NCBI GenBank assembly: GCA_964581815.1
Contig: CAZORE010000023.1
Location: 11,250 to 75,249, forward strand
DNA: 64,000 nucleotides
Reading direction: 5' to 3'
Origin: Trebonia sp964581815
Lineage (GTDB): Bacteria > Actinomycetota > Actinomycetes > Streptosporangiales > Streptosporangiaceae
Made by a program: the position numbers and the translations under genes. Every line of letters begins with the position of its first letter. The first letter of the stretch is position 1. Shown piece after piece: positions 55,518 to 64,000 of this stretch. Under the pieces are notes generated by a model. That model did not search any database. It worked only from the letters and a program-made list of their open reading frames with translations, and was not told the DNA's origin.

Positions 55518-56099
55518 CTATTCCCCCGCTTCCCCCGCGGCCCGCGGCTTGCGGGCCCGGAACAGCAGCCGGTCGCTGACCTCGAACATGATCTCGCCGA
55601 AGCCGATCGTCTGCAGCCGGGTGAGGAAGGCGGCGGGTTCGACCGGGTTGTAGGTGTCGCCCTCGTGGTACCGGTGCAGCTGGTCGCTGGCCAGGCTGTC
55701 GGAGCCGATGAGCGCCCCGCCGGGCCGCAGCGCGCGGAACGCCCCGGCGAGGATCGCGTCCTGCATGGCCCGCGTCGGCACGTGGTGCAGCATGGTGAAC
55801 ATGCCGACCGTGTCGAAGGACTCGTCCGGATAGGGGAGCGCGCTGGCGTCCCCGGCGACCGCCTCCACGTTCGTCCCCGCGAACCGCTCCCCGAGCGCGG
55901 CCGCTGCCTCGGGCTCGAGCTCGACGGCGACAAGGCGCTTGACCCGGTGCCGCAGCCACTCCGTCGACGCCCCCGGCCCCGGCCCGATCTCCAGCAGGTC
56001 GTTGCCGAGGTCGACGCCGCGCGTGACGACGGGCAGGACCTCCTCGTGCAGGAACGCCGCCCATTCTGGCGTGCTCAGCAGTTCATGCCATTTGTTCAC
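55518..56099 (-). CDS. Class I SAM-dependent methyltransferase
   Basis: A 193-residue methyltransferase: LLEIGPGPGASTEWL (motif I, about residue 35), AVELEPEAAAALG and DASALPYPDESFDTVGMFTM (motif II/post-I), LRPGGALIGSD. The substrate is not predictable from sequence. It lies 54 bp from the glbO gene and in the same direction, and its 3' end faces ettA. Confidence 0.85.
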   Translation of the reverse strand: MNKWHELLSTPEWAAFLHEEVLPVVTRGVDLGNDLLEIGPGPGASTEWLRHRVKRLVAVELEPEAAAALGERFAGTNVEAVAGDASALPYPDESFDTVGMFTMLHHVPTRAMQDAILAGAFRALRPGGALIGSDSLASDQLHRYHEGDTYNPVEPAAFLTRLQTIGFGEIMFEVSDRLLFRARKPRAAGEAGE

Positions 56100-56153
56100 A
56101 ACACCAGACGTTACGGCTTGCGAAGTCGCAATCGCCAGGCGGATGAGGTGGTG

Positions 56154-56600
56154 TTACGCGGGCGAGATGCCCAGCTCGCCGCGCCCGCCAGGCCCGGGCG
56201 TGTTCTCCGGCACGGCGTTGACCAGCGAGTGCGCGGCCATCACCAGGTAGTCCCAGAGCTGCGCGTCGAGCGCGTCGGGCAGGGACAGCTCGTCAAGCGC
56301 CGTCCGCATGTGCTTGAGCCACCGGTCGCGCTCGGTCTCGCCGATGTGGAACCGGACGTGCCGCATCCGCAGCCGGGGATGGCCGCGCAGCTCGTTGTAG
56401 GTGGACGGGCCGCCCCAGTACTGGATGAGGAACAGCCGCAGGTGCTCCTCGGCGGGCCCCAGGTCCTGCGCCGGGTAGACGGCCCGCAGCAGCGGGTCGG
56501 CCGCCACCTCCTGGTAGAACCGGTGCACCAGCCGGGTGAACGTCTCCTCGCCGCCGACCGCTTCGTAGAACGTGACGGGCTGACCACTTCGCTCGCTCAT
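56154..56600 (-). CDS. glbO: Group II truncated haemoglobin (trHbO)
   Basis: A 148-residue haem protein. FYEAVGGEETFTRLVHRFYQ, the LFLIQYWGGPSTYNELRGHP segment with Trp of the WGGP motif, and RLRMRHVRFHIG with the proximal His match GlbO-type truncated haemoglobins (M. tuberculosis Rv2470 is the model). Its roles in O2/NO handling are known for the family, not shown here. It lies in the same direction as the mscS-like gene, 10 bp downstream of it. Confidence 0.88.
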   Translation of the reverse strand: MSERSGQPVTFYEAVGGEETFTRLVHRFYQEVAADPLLRAVYPAQDLGPAEEHLRLFLIQYWGGPSTYNELRGHPRLRMRHVRFHIGETERDRWLKHMRTALDELSLPDALDAQLWDYLVMAAHSLVNAVPENTPGPGGRGELGISPA

Positions 56601-56610
56601 AACTCCTCAA

Positions 56611-57837
56611 TCACTCCCTGGTCAGCCTAACCGCCATCTTCGACTCCCCGGCCGGGGGAGGCATGATGGCCGCCTCCTTCAGCGCGCGCTTGATCCTGGC
56701 GCGCATCTCCCGCTCGACCTCCCACTGGCGCAGCGGCGAGGTCTTCACCACCATCCGCATGGTTACCTGGTCCTTGGAAATCTCCTGAGCCCCCCACACC
56801 TCGGGCGCTTCGAGCATGACCGCCCGCCAGGTCGGCTCGTTCCACATCCCGTTCCCCGTCTGCGCGAACAGTTCCCTGATCGTCGCCAGGTCGGCATCGA
56901 ACGGCACCGGGAAGTCGATCACTGCCCGGGCCCAGCCCTGTGACTCGTTGCCGACCGTGTCGATCGTGCCGTTACGGATGTGCCACACGATCCCGTTCAC
57001 GTCCCGCACCCGGGTCACCCGGAGCGTGACGGTCTCCACCGTCCCGGTGGCAGCGCCGACCGTGATCACGTCACCCACCCCGTACTGGTCCTCGACCAGC
57101 ATGAAGATCCCGGACAGGTAGTCCTTGACCAGGCTCTGCGCGCCGAAGCCGATGGCGACTCCGACCACGCCCGCGCTCGCGAGCAGCGGCGCCAGGTTGA
57201 TGCCCAGGTCGCCGAGAATGACGAACCCGCCGATGGCGAAGATCGTCACCGACGCGGCGCTGCGCAAGATGGCGCCGAGCGCCTGCACCCGCTGCTTGCG
57301 CCGCTCGTCGACCAGCCCCGTCTCCGCCTGCGCGGCCGCGCTGTCGATCGCGCCCTGGCTGGCGCCGTGGGCCCCCGTCTGGGCGACGCCGGAGGCCGGC
57401 CCGTCTCCCGTGGCCAGCGTCCCCGCCCGGGCGGCCGCCGCGTCGTCGGCGAGCGCGTCGTCGGTCGGGCTGCGCCGCAGCCGCCGCCCAAACCGCTGGG
57501 AGGCCGGCCCGGTGGTCCGGCCAGGCGCCAGCAGGGAGCTGGCCCGGCCGTTGCGCAGGTTCGGTAGCAGCGACTGCGACGCGCGCTCGGTGACCCGGTT
57601 GATCAGCCGGTTCACCCCCCACTGGACCACCAGGGCGAGCAGCACGACGAAGAGCACCTGGAGCAGCAGGTGCACCGGCCCGGCGAGGAACTCCCTGGTG
57701 GTCGTGGCCGCCTGCTGGTTGTGCGTCACGTTCCAGACCAGCCGGCAGGTGATGCCGGGGTCCTGACCGCAGCTGCTGATCAGCGTGGCCGGCGCGTGAT
57801 CCGCACCGAGTACCGACAGCCGCACAAGCCCTTGCAC
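56611..57837 (-). CDS. MscS-family mechanosensitive ion channel
   Basis: A 408-residue channel. A hydrophobic helix (VHLLLQVLFVVLLALVVQWG) lies near residue 60, followed by a polar, disordered insertion (about 95-180). The MscS core has a second helix (ASVTIFAIGGFVILGDLG), the pore-like segment LLASAGVVGVAIGFGAQSLV and the cytoplasmic beta domain (GDVITVGAATGTVETVTLRV). Start GTG 57837 is provisional. It overlaps the extended end of the oligopeptidase frame by 58 bp. Confidence 0.85.
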   Translation of the reverse strand: MQGLVRLSVLGADHAPATLISSCGQDPGITCRLVWNVTHNQQAATTTREFLAGPVHLLLQVLFVVLLALVVQWGVNRLINRVTERASQSLLPNLRNGRASSLLAPGRTTGPASQRFGRRLRRSPTDDALADDAAAARAGTLATGDGPASGVAQTGAHGASQGAIDSAAAQAETGLVDERRKQRVQALGAILRSAASVTIFAIGGFVILGDLGINLAPLLASAGVVGVAIGFGAQSLVKDYLSGIFMLVEDQYGVGDVITVGAATGTVETVTLRVTRVRDVNGIVWHIRNGTIDTVGNESQGWARAVIDFPVPFDADLATIRELFAQTGNGMWNEPTWRAVMLEAPEVWGAQEISKDQVTMRMVVKTSPLRQWEVEREMRARIKRALKEAAIMPPPAGESKMAVRLTRE

Positions 57838-60661
57838 GCCGAACCTCCCACGCCGAGCGCCCGATATCTCGTCTCCCGCGAGGATAGGCGCGCGGCGGCC
57901 TCGCGGCAGGACATCCGTTGAGCCGACGGGCCCGTACGGGCTTTATTGACAGTAAAACTTAAGTTTTGCCGCAGATTCGCGGTCGCCCCCGGGTGCGAGC
58001 CGCGAAATCGTGAAAAGATGGGCCTTGGGGCGAACGGGCCATGGGCGGGTAAGGGGAGACCCGCACGAATGGCCTGGTGAGCGGGGTTGACCGCGAGGGG
58101 AACTGAGGGGGAACCATGCGGGAGCGGCTGGTAGATAAGCATGTGCACGCGGCGGAGCCGGCACCGGGCTCGTTCCGTGCTGTGACGGGGGACGGAGACG
58201 AGGCCGACCTGTTCAACCTGAACCATTACCCGGTGCACGCGGTTTGCCGGGTCTGCAACAAGCCGATCCGCGCCGAGGCCTTTCTGCGCGCCTTCAGGCA
58301 CAAGGACAGATAACCCGGCCTCGTGCACCATTAGCCCGGTCTCGTGCGCCACGAAGGCCAGGCAGTCACCGGACAGCGCCGCGGACAGGGACACCGCGCG
58401 CTGTGAGTGGCCCACCTCGCCTTCCGCGCGCAGCAGCACCGGCCTGGCCGACGCGGTCGCGTGCTGCAGGGCGGCACACATCTTGTAGCCGTGCAGCGGG
58501 TCAACGCGCGTGTCGTTGGTGAACACGGTGAACAGCACCGCCGGGTACGCCACGCCGTCCCGCACCCGGTGGTAGGGCGAGTAGCCGAGCAGCCAGCCCA
58601 GTTCCTCCGGCTTGGCCGCCGACCCGTACTCCACGTTCCACGTTTCGCCGATCTTGAAGCGCTCGTACCGCACCATGTCGAGCAGCGGCGCCGAGCACAC
58701 CGCGGCGGCGAACAGCTCCGGCCGCTGCGTGACGGCGGCGCCGACGAGCAGCCCGCCGTTCGACCCGCCCCACACCGCGAGCCGGGACGTCGTGGTGATC
58801 CCCTCCGCGATCAGGTACTCGGCGGCCGAGTGGAAGTCATCGAACACGTTCTGCTTGCGGCCGAGCATCCCGGCGCGGTGCCATTCCTCGCCCTCCTCGT
58901 TGCCGCCGCGCAGCCCGGCGACCGCGTACACGCCGCCTGCCTCGACCCAGGCGAGGATGCTCGCCGAGTACGCCGGGGTGAGGCTGATGTCGAACCCCCC
59001 GTATCCGTAGAGGATGCACGATCTCATCCCGGAACGTGGGCCGGTGTCACCCGCCGGCTCGATGATCACCATCCGGACCGCGGTGCCGTCCGCGGAGTGG
59101 TACGTGACCTGCGACGCGGTCACCGCGGGGAGAAAATCAGCCGTTCCTGGCGATGCCGCCCAGGTGCCGACCGAGCCCGTCGTGGCGTCGTAGCGCAGCA
59201 CCATCGGGGCCGTGGCGAAGTCCGTGTAGCCGAACCACGCCTCGTGGCCGCCCTCCGGCCGCTCCGCGATCCCGCCAACGGTGCCGATTCCCGGCAGCTC
59301 GAGCGCGGACACGAGCTCCCCGGTGGCCAGGTCGTGCACGCTGACCTCGCTTACCGCGTGCCGGGAGCGTGACACCACAATCACAGGGCGTGACAGCTCG
59401 GTGCCGTCGAGGATCGCGTAACCGTTGAGTACGGCCGAGGGGTCCTCGCCGACCAGGTCCCGCCAGCCGCCGGGCCCGGGCGCGGCCGGGTCGGCGACGC
59501 AGATCCGGCCGCGCGGCGCGGCCAGGTCCGTGAGCACGTACAGCCTGCCGTCCCGCCCGACCCGCGGCGAGGCCATCGCGTCGAGCCCGGTCATGAGCGG
59601 GACGAACGCCGGCGCCGCGGGGTCGGACGCGGTCAGGTCGGCGATCCAGACGTCCTCTCGTGGCGCGGTACCGACCGACTCGATGAGTATGAGCCAGCGG
59701 CCGTCCCGGCTGACGCTGACGTGGTAGTAGGTCATCTTGTCCCGGCCCGCGCCGAACACCTCGGTGTCCGCCTCCGCCGGCGTTCCCACGACGTGCAGGT
59801 ACACGCGCCGGTGGTACTGCGATTCCCCGGCGGGCACCGTGTCGGGCGCCAGCCGCCGCGTGTAGTAGAACGCCTTGCCACCGGGCAGCCACGCCACCTC
59901 GGAGTAGCGGCACCGGTCGATGGGCCCGTCGACGAGCTTCCCGGTGGCCACGTCCATCACCCGCAGCAGCGCCTCCTCGTCCCCGCCGTGCGAGAGCTGG
60001 TAGGCGAGCAGCCGTCCCTCCTTGTCCGGTGACCAGGCGTCGAGCGTCGTGCGCCCCGCCGGGTCGATCGCCACCGGGTCGATCAGCGCCCGCTCCGTTC
60101 CGGCTCCGCCGGGCGGCCGGTCGCCGGACGGCTCCGCGCCCGCGCTTCCCGCGCCCTCGGCAATGCCCGCGCCCTCCGCGACGCCGGCGCCCTCCGCGAC
60201 GTACAGGACCGCGTGCTCCTGGTCCGGGTCGCGCCGCGTGTAGAANNNNNNNNNNNNNNNNNNNNNNNNNNNNNNNNNNNNNNNNNNNNNNNNNNNNNNN
60301 NNNNNNNNNNNNNNNNNNNNNNNNNNNNNNNNNNNNNNNNNNNNNCCTCCGCGACGTACAGGACCGCGTGCTCCTGGTCCGGGTCGCGCCGCGTGTAGAA
60401 GCGGCGCGAACCGCGCCACGCGGGCAGGCCGACGGACCCGACGCGCAGCAGCTCGCGCACCCGCGCCGTGAACGCCTCCCGGCCCGGCAGGGCGTCGCGA
60501 TAGCCCTCCCACACCTCTTCCTCGGCCGCGAGCCACCGCTGGGTCTCCGCCGATCCGGTGTCCTCAAGCCAGCGGTAAGGGTCGGCGACGCGGCGGCCGT
60601 GAAGGTCCTCGGTTAGGTCAAGTCGGCGCGCGGCGGGGTAGCCGCCGGGAAGCGAAGCCAT
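57780..60661 (-). CDS. Prolyl oligopeptidase (S9 family), gap-corrected, with aberrant C-terminal read-on
   Basis: A cytoplasmic serine peptidase. N-terminal: GRRVADPYRWLEDTGSAETQ and FYTRRDPDQEHAVLYVAE, then a beta-propeller domain. Catalytic domain: YGGFDISLTPAYSASI, GGSNGGLLVGA (nucleophile Ser), DTRVDPLHG (Asp) and EVGHSQRAVS (His). The gap at 60246-60345 has 55-bp identical flanks; removing N plus one flank gives one frame of 908 residues. Normal enzymes end near AHETGL, about residue 724, where a TAA lies one base out of frame (58331-58333). The rest, to 57780, is antisense to the small CxxC gene and mscS 5' end. A one-base indel is suspected. Confidence 0.8.
57954..57967. promoter_or_regulatory. 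Perfect palindrome AAAACTTAAGTTTT
   Basis: A 14-bp perfect palindrome in an AT-rich patch of a GC-rich region, between the divergent mscS-like gene and the CxxC small gene. It could be an operator or a promoter-proximal binding site. Confidence 0.35.
58116..58313 (+). CDS. Small conserved-looking CxxC protein
   Basis: A 65-residue protein starting at ATG 58116 after GAGGGGG RBS. MRERLVDKHVHAAEPAPGSF, the NLNHYPVHAVCRVCNKPIRA segment and FLRAFRHKDR contain a CxxC pair (about residue 47) that may bind metal. I do not recognise a named family. It lies antisense to the extended end of the oligopeptidase frame, which supports the view that the extension is not the real gene end. Confidence 0.65.
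   Translation: MRERLVDKHVHAAEPAPGSFRAVTGDGDEADLFNLNHYPVHAVCRVCNKPIRAEAFLRAFRHKDR
60191..60400 (-). repeat. 55-bp duplicated flanks of a 100-N gap in the oligopeptidase gene
   Basis: 60191-60245 and 60346-60400 are identical; the gap is 60246-60345. The left copy encodes part of FYTRRDPDQEHAVLYVAE. Downstream of it, AEGAGV-type hexapeptide codons recur, which is repetitive enough to trouble a short-read assembler. Confidence 0.9.
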
Positions 60662-60826
60662 ACCCGAACCTTAGCCGTAGCTCGTTACCAGGCATTAACC
60701 AAGAATCCACGGATCGCCTTGTAATCTATAAGGGTTGGCAGAGGCACGTGGCTTCGGTCACGACGGGGCGACCCGGTCCCGGCGGTGTGAGCGGCGCCTC
60801 ACAGACAGGTACCCGCGGAGGTGCCC

Positions 60827-61336
60827 GTGCGACGCGTGCTGCTGCTCAACGTCACCTACGAGCCACTTACCACCGTCGGTCTCCGGCGGGCAGTCTGCCT
60901 GGTCCTTGGCGAAAAGGCAGAGATCGTTCATCACGACACCGGGGGAAGGCTCCTCCACGCCGCCACGGTCGCGGTGGCTACCCCGTCCGTCATCAGGCTC
61001 CGCCGCTACGTGCGCATCCCCCAGCGCAACCGTGTCCCGTTGACCAGGGCGGCGCTGATGCGCAGGGACAACTACAAGTGCGCCTACTGCGGCCGGCACG
61101 GCGAGACGATCGACCACGTGATCCCACGGAGCCGAGGTGGTCAGCACACCTGGGAGAACTGCGTGGCCGCCTGCCAGATGTGCAACCACCGCAAGGCCGA
61201 TCGCCTGCTGTCCGAGCTAGGCTGGACCCTCCCCGTTGCCCCGGCGGTGCCCAGGGGAGCGCACTGGAGGCTCATCGGCGCGCAGTTTGACGGCGACCCG
61301 CAATGGGAGGTCTACCTCGGCACGACCGCGGCCTAA
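60827..61336 (+). CDS. HNH endonuclease
   Basis: A 169-residue protein with an HNH motif: NYKCAYCGRHGETIDHVIPR, then SRGGQHTWENCVAACQMCNH, with two CxxC pairs for zinc. The N-terminal part (MRRVLLLNVTYEPLTTVGLR) is typical of this widespread actinobacterial HNH family. GTG 60827 is preferred, because GGAG (60817-60820) gives better spacing than for GTG 60821. Its biological role is not known; it is usually found as a conserved chromosomal gene. Confidence 0.85.
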   Translation: MRRVLLLNVTYEPLTTVGLRRAVCLVLGEKAEIVHHDTGGRLLHAATVAVATPSVIRLRRYVRIPQRNRVPLTRAALMRRDNYKCAYCGRHGETIDHVIPRSRGGQHTWENCVAACQMCNHRKADRLLSELGWTLPVAPAVPRGAHWRLIGAQFDGDPQWEVYLGTTAA

Positions 61337-61412
61337 CGGCGTCACCCTCGCGGCCTTGCCGGCTCTCTTGCCAGCGCCATGCGACCGGGTTTCCCCGCCG
61401 ATCTAGCCAGCT

Positions 61413-61427
61413 GGCCCTTTTTGGGCC
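61413..61427. terminator. Small hairpin between HNH and DinB genes
   Basis: GGCCC-TTTTT-GGGCC lies in the 113-bp space between the convergent HNH and DinB genes. The pairing is short, so this is tentative. Confidence 0.4.
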
Positions 61428-61449
61428 TAACCGGCGAAGCCGCGGGCGT

Positions 61450-61992
61450 TCACAGTTCCGGCTGCGCGTACCGGACGCCCGTGACGTCGTAGAGGTGGTG
61501 CACCGGGTCGTGCACGAAGTACCTGGCGAACGTCTCCACCGTGAATGAGGCGCCGTCGCCGCGCCGGCCGGTCCTGGCCCACTGATCACCGGCCACGGCG
61601 GCGAAGCGGGCGGCCAGCGTCTGCGCCGCCGCGGTGAGCTCCGCCGCGACCGCCGCGGGGTCCTGGGCGTCGTATCGGCCCGCGACCGCCGTCTCGTCCT
61701 GGTCCCAGTTCGGGTACAGCGGGTCGTCCTGTGTCAGCATGAGGCCGAGCCGGTAGTCATACAGCCGGTGCGCGTCGCGCACGTGGCAGCCGTACTCGAG
61801 CGCCGACCACTTGTCCGGCCGTGGCCGCCGCGCCGCGCCGGGCGCGGTGAGCTGAGCGGGCCAGGCGGCCGCGTTGGCCATGATCATCGCCGGGACCTCC
61901 TCACGGGCGAACGAGCTCGTGTCAAGGCCGCACTCAGGGCATGGCTGCCGCAGCACCCACGTCCAGTCCTTCGCGTCAGGGACAATCGTCAC
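61450..61992 (-). CDS. DinB-family (possibly thiol-transferase-like) protein
   Basis: A 180-residue DinB-superfamily protein: PDKWSALEYGCHVRDAHRLY and FVHDPVHHLYDVTGVRY supply the His residues expected for the metal site, and CPECGLDTS near the N-terminus is an extra CxxC. Members act with mycothiol or bacillithiol as thiol transferases or are orphan metalloproteins. No partner is evident. GTG start at 61992 is provisional. Confidence 0.75.
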   Translation of the reverse strand: MTIVPDAKDWTWVLRQPCPECGLDTSSFAREEVPAMIMANAAAWPAQLTAPGAARRPRPDKWSALEYGCHVRDAHRLYDYRLGLMLTQDDPLYPNWDQDETAVAGRYDAQDPAAVAAELTAAAQTLAARFAAVAGDQWARTGRRGDGASFTVETFARYFVHDPVHHLYDVTGVRYAQPEL

Positions 61993-62448
61993 GGGTCAAC
62001 CTTAAATGCCGCCTGCTGCGCGCGCCGCCGGGCCCTGCTGCCCACCCGGGGACTAAGCCCGCGTTTCCCGCGTGCCTCTCGCGGCCGCCCCGCCCGGACC
62101 GCCATCTCGCCCCGCCCGGNNNNNNNNNNNNNNNNNNNNNNNNNNNNNNNNNNNNNNNNNNNNNNNNNNNNNNNNNNNNNNNNNNNNNNNNNNNNNNNNN
62201 NNNNNNNNNNNNNNNNNNNCCGCCATCTCGCCCCGCCCGGGCCGCCGCCCCGCACCGAGGAGCAGATCGAAATGATCTTGTGCGCTCGGGTTGACTGCAT
62301 GTTGATCGAACTGGTAATCTACTTGTAGGCCCACGGATGGGCGGCAGCCGGTAGTTCAGGCACAGGCTCCGAGCGCTGAGCGCACGGAGGTTCGCGGATT
62401 GAGCAGCAATAACAGCGGACAGCCGTTCCCATCTGGAGGTGAGCCATC
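61993..62448 (+). other. Intergenic region with 21-bp repeat, 100-N gap and candidate promoter
   Basis: CCGCCATCTCGCCCCGCCCGG occurs at 62099-62119 and 62220-62240, flanking the gap at 62120-62219. The last 200 bp carry AT-richer DNA that could hold the promoter of the DUF222 gene (GGAGGTG RBS at about 62435). No other gene is supported. Confidence 0.45.
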
Positions 62449-64000
62449 ATGTGTACCGCAGACGCCAGCCGCGCCCTTGGCGGCGCCATCGATGCTGCGG
62501 CCGACCGCGGATTCTCTAGCACGGCTCAGGCGCTAGCGGTGTTGGGGGCCGCGGCGGACTACCTGAACGCGGCCGTGGCCGGCCTGGACGCGTCGGCGTG
62601 CGGCGAGCTGCTGGTCGCCCTGGGCGAGGTGCAGGCGAAACTGACCGCCGCGCACGCTGGGTTGCTGCGCCGGTTCGACGCGGCCGACGCGCACGATGCC
62701 GACGGGTACGGTTCGTCGTCATCGTGGCTGGCTGCGAAGGCGGGCATGCCGAAGAAGGCCGCGCGGGCCGCGGTCCGCCAGATGCGCCAGCTCGGCCAGC
62801 GGCCGCTGCTCGACGCTGCGCTGGCCGCCGGCGACATCACCGGCTCCCTCGCCTTCACCATCGCTGACTGGACGCGGAAGCTGCCAGCCGAGATGCGCGA
62901 CCAGACCGACCGGATCCTGCTGGACGCCGCCGCGGCGGGCGCGTCCACCGAGGACCTGGCCACCATCGCCGCGTGCGCGATCGAAGCCTGGCGGCGGCAG
63001 CAGCCCGACGCCGATGACCCCGACCCAGACGACCGGTACGTGCAGCTCGGTACCACGTTCGGGGACGCAGGGGTGATCCGCGGTGACCTGACCCCCGAGT
63101 GCGCTACCGCGGTCCGCGCGGTGCTGGAGGCCCTCGGCAAGAAGGCAGGCCCGGAAGATGACCGGACCGAGGGGCAGCGGTTCCACGACGCGCTGCAGCT
63201 GGCCTGCACGCTGCTATTGCGGGCCCGGCTGGTCCCCGCCCGGGCCGGCGCGGACACCCAGGCGGTGGTGCACATCCCCTTGTCGCAGCTGCGCCAGCTG
63301 CCCGGCGCTCAGGAACTCGAGGACGCCTGGATCCGCGCCCGCCTCGGCGAGGACGGCTACCTCACCGGGACCGACGCTGAAACGGCCGCATGCGACGCGC
63401 AGGCCGTCCCGGTCGTCACCGGCACCATGGACCCCAGCGTCATCGACCAGATGATCGGTCTGGCCCGGACCGCCGCCGAGGCGGACGGCCTAGGCGCAAC
63501 GACAGGCGCCGGCGGAGTCATCAGCGCCGGCCTTGCGGCCGGCAGCGCGGCTCCTGTAGCCGGCAGCGCGGCTCCTGTGGCCGGCAGCGCGCGCCCCAGG
63601 TCCGGATCGCTGTCTCCCGAGGCCTGGCGCGCCCTGCGCCATGCGATGGCCCGCCTCGCGATCGACTTGGTCTCCGGCCCGGCCGGGGTCGCCGCGGTCC
63701 TCCGCCAGGGGCTGCTCGACAAGCCGTACAACACCCCGTCGCTCCCGCTGGACATCGGCTACAGCGACTCGATTCCCGCGCACATCCGCCGCGCTGTCCT
63801 GCTGCGCGACAGGAGATGCGCCTGGCCTCAGTGCGGCCGCCCCGCCGTGTACTGTGACGTGCACCACCTGCGCCACAAGCAGGACGGTGGCGAAACTTCT
63901 GTCGAAAACTGTGCTCTGGTCTGCCAGTTTCATCACGATGTTTGTATCCACCGCCGCGGCTGGCAGCTGATCCTGCACCCCGACGGCACCACCGAGGCGC
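62449..64000 (+). CDS. DUF222/HNH (13E12-like) endonuclease, 3' end outside window
   Basis: An open frame from ATG 62449 to the window edge (517 residues visible). The N-terminal DUF222 domain spans about residues 20-330 (YLNAAVAGLDASACGELLVA, AAHAGLLRRFDAAD, DGYGSSSSWLAAKAGM). A low-complexity linker has repeated AAPVAGS (21-bp units at 63538-63591). The HNH motif is CAWPQCGRPAVYCDVHHLRH followed by GGETSVENCALVCQFHHDVC. Such proteins are abundant in actinobacteria and often occur as repeated gene families. RBS GGAGGTG. Confidence 0.88.
   Translation, partial: MCTADASRALGGAIDAAADRGFSSTAQALAVLGAAADYLNAAVAGLDASACGELLVALGEVQAKLTAAHAGLLRRFDAADAHDADGYGSSSSWLAAKAGMPKKAARAAVRQMRQLGQRPLLDAALAAGDITGSLAFTIADWTRKLPAEMRDQTDRILLDAAAAGASTEDLATIAACAIEAWRRQQPDADDPDPDDRYVQLGTTFGDAGVIRGDLTPECATAVRAVLEALGKKAGPEDDRTEGQRFHDALQLACTLLLRARLVPARAGADTQAVVHIPLSQLRQLPGAQELEDAWIRARLGEDGYLTGTDAETAACDAQAVPVVTGTMDPSVIDQMIGLARTAAEADGLGATTGAGGVISAGLAAGSAAPVAGSAAPVAGSARPRSGSLSPEAWRALRHAMARLAIDLVSGPAGVAAVLRQGLLDKPYNTPSLPLDIGYSDSIPAHIRRAVLLRDRRCAWPQCGRPAVYCDVHHLRHKQDGGETSVENCALVCQFHHDVCIHRRGWQLILHPDGTTEA

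Noticed and set aside
58407..59372. Plus-strand frame antisense to the prolyl oligopeptidase
   Set aside because: It lies opposite the catalytic domain with intact Ser, Asp and His motifs; no RBS or domain.
61340..61449. tRNA or other RNA gene
   Set aside because: The hairpin there is short and no cloverleaf is visible; I saw no convincing tRNA or rRNA anywhere in the window.

Overview
The window is very GC-rich DNA from an actinomycete-type chromosome. Supporting signs are GTG starts, leaderless -10/GTG arrangements, an actinobacterial-type DnaA box (TTGTCCACA), a DUF222/HNH (13E12-like) gene, a DinB protein, a group II truncated haemoglobin, a LAL-type LuxR regulator and a pair of dynamin-like GTPases. 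I cannot place it to genus. Six runs of exactly 100 N mark scaffold gaps, and each is flanked by the same short sequence on both sides. Three of the flanks are exactly 55 bp. Removing the N run plus one flank restores the reading frame of all three genes that look frameshifted, so those genes are treated here as intact.

Layout. 1-3.8 kb: urea degradation (3' end of urea carboxylase, allophanate hydrolase, TetR regulator). 4-5.5 kb: an AbiEi/DUF559-like protein behind a repeat-rich promoter, and a small membrane protein. 5.6-10.8 kb: siroheme synthase and a dynamin-like GTPase pair. 10.9-22 kb (minus strand): a catabolic operon of LysR regulator, FAD oxidoreductase, two-subunit aconitase X, IlvD/Edd dehydratase and a Liv-type ABC importer whose permease LivM and ATPase LivG are fused. 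22.1-23.9 kb: cytosolic HtrA-like protease and an SSB behind DnaA-box-like sites. 24.1-29.4 kb: diguanylate cyclase, NIT-domain sensor kinase, 2-hydroxyacid dehydrogenase.

29.6-53.5 kb: LAL LuxR regulator followed by a contractile injection system (eCIS). It has an AAA+ ATPase, DUF4255 cap, sheath, tube, tail-assembly chaperone, DUF6760 protein, two DUF4157 proteins, LysM hub, VgrG-like spike, gp25, gpJ and gpI baseplate proteins, a fibre-like protein, accessory proteins, a large candidate effector and a spike-tip candidate. The DUF6760 frame has no ordinary start codon. It follows two G_GGG_GGN heptamers and a 12-bp stem, which is the layout of a programmed -1 frameshift like that of phage tail chaperones.

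53.7-64 kb: conserved chromosomal genes: ettA, a methyltransferase, glbO, mscS, a small CxxC protein, prolyl oligopeptidase, an HNH endonuclease, a DinB protein and a DUF222/HNH gene cut by the window end. From memory, ssb and ettA are neighbours in mycobacteria, so the roughly 30 kb between them here may be inserted accessory DNA.
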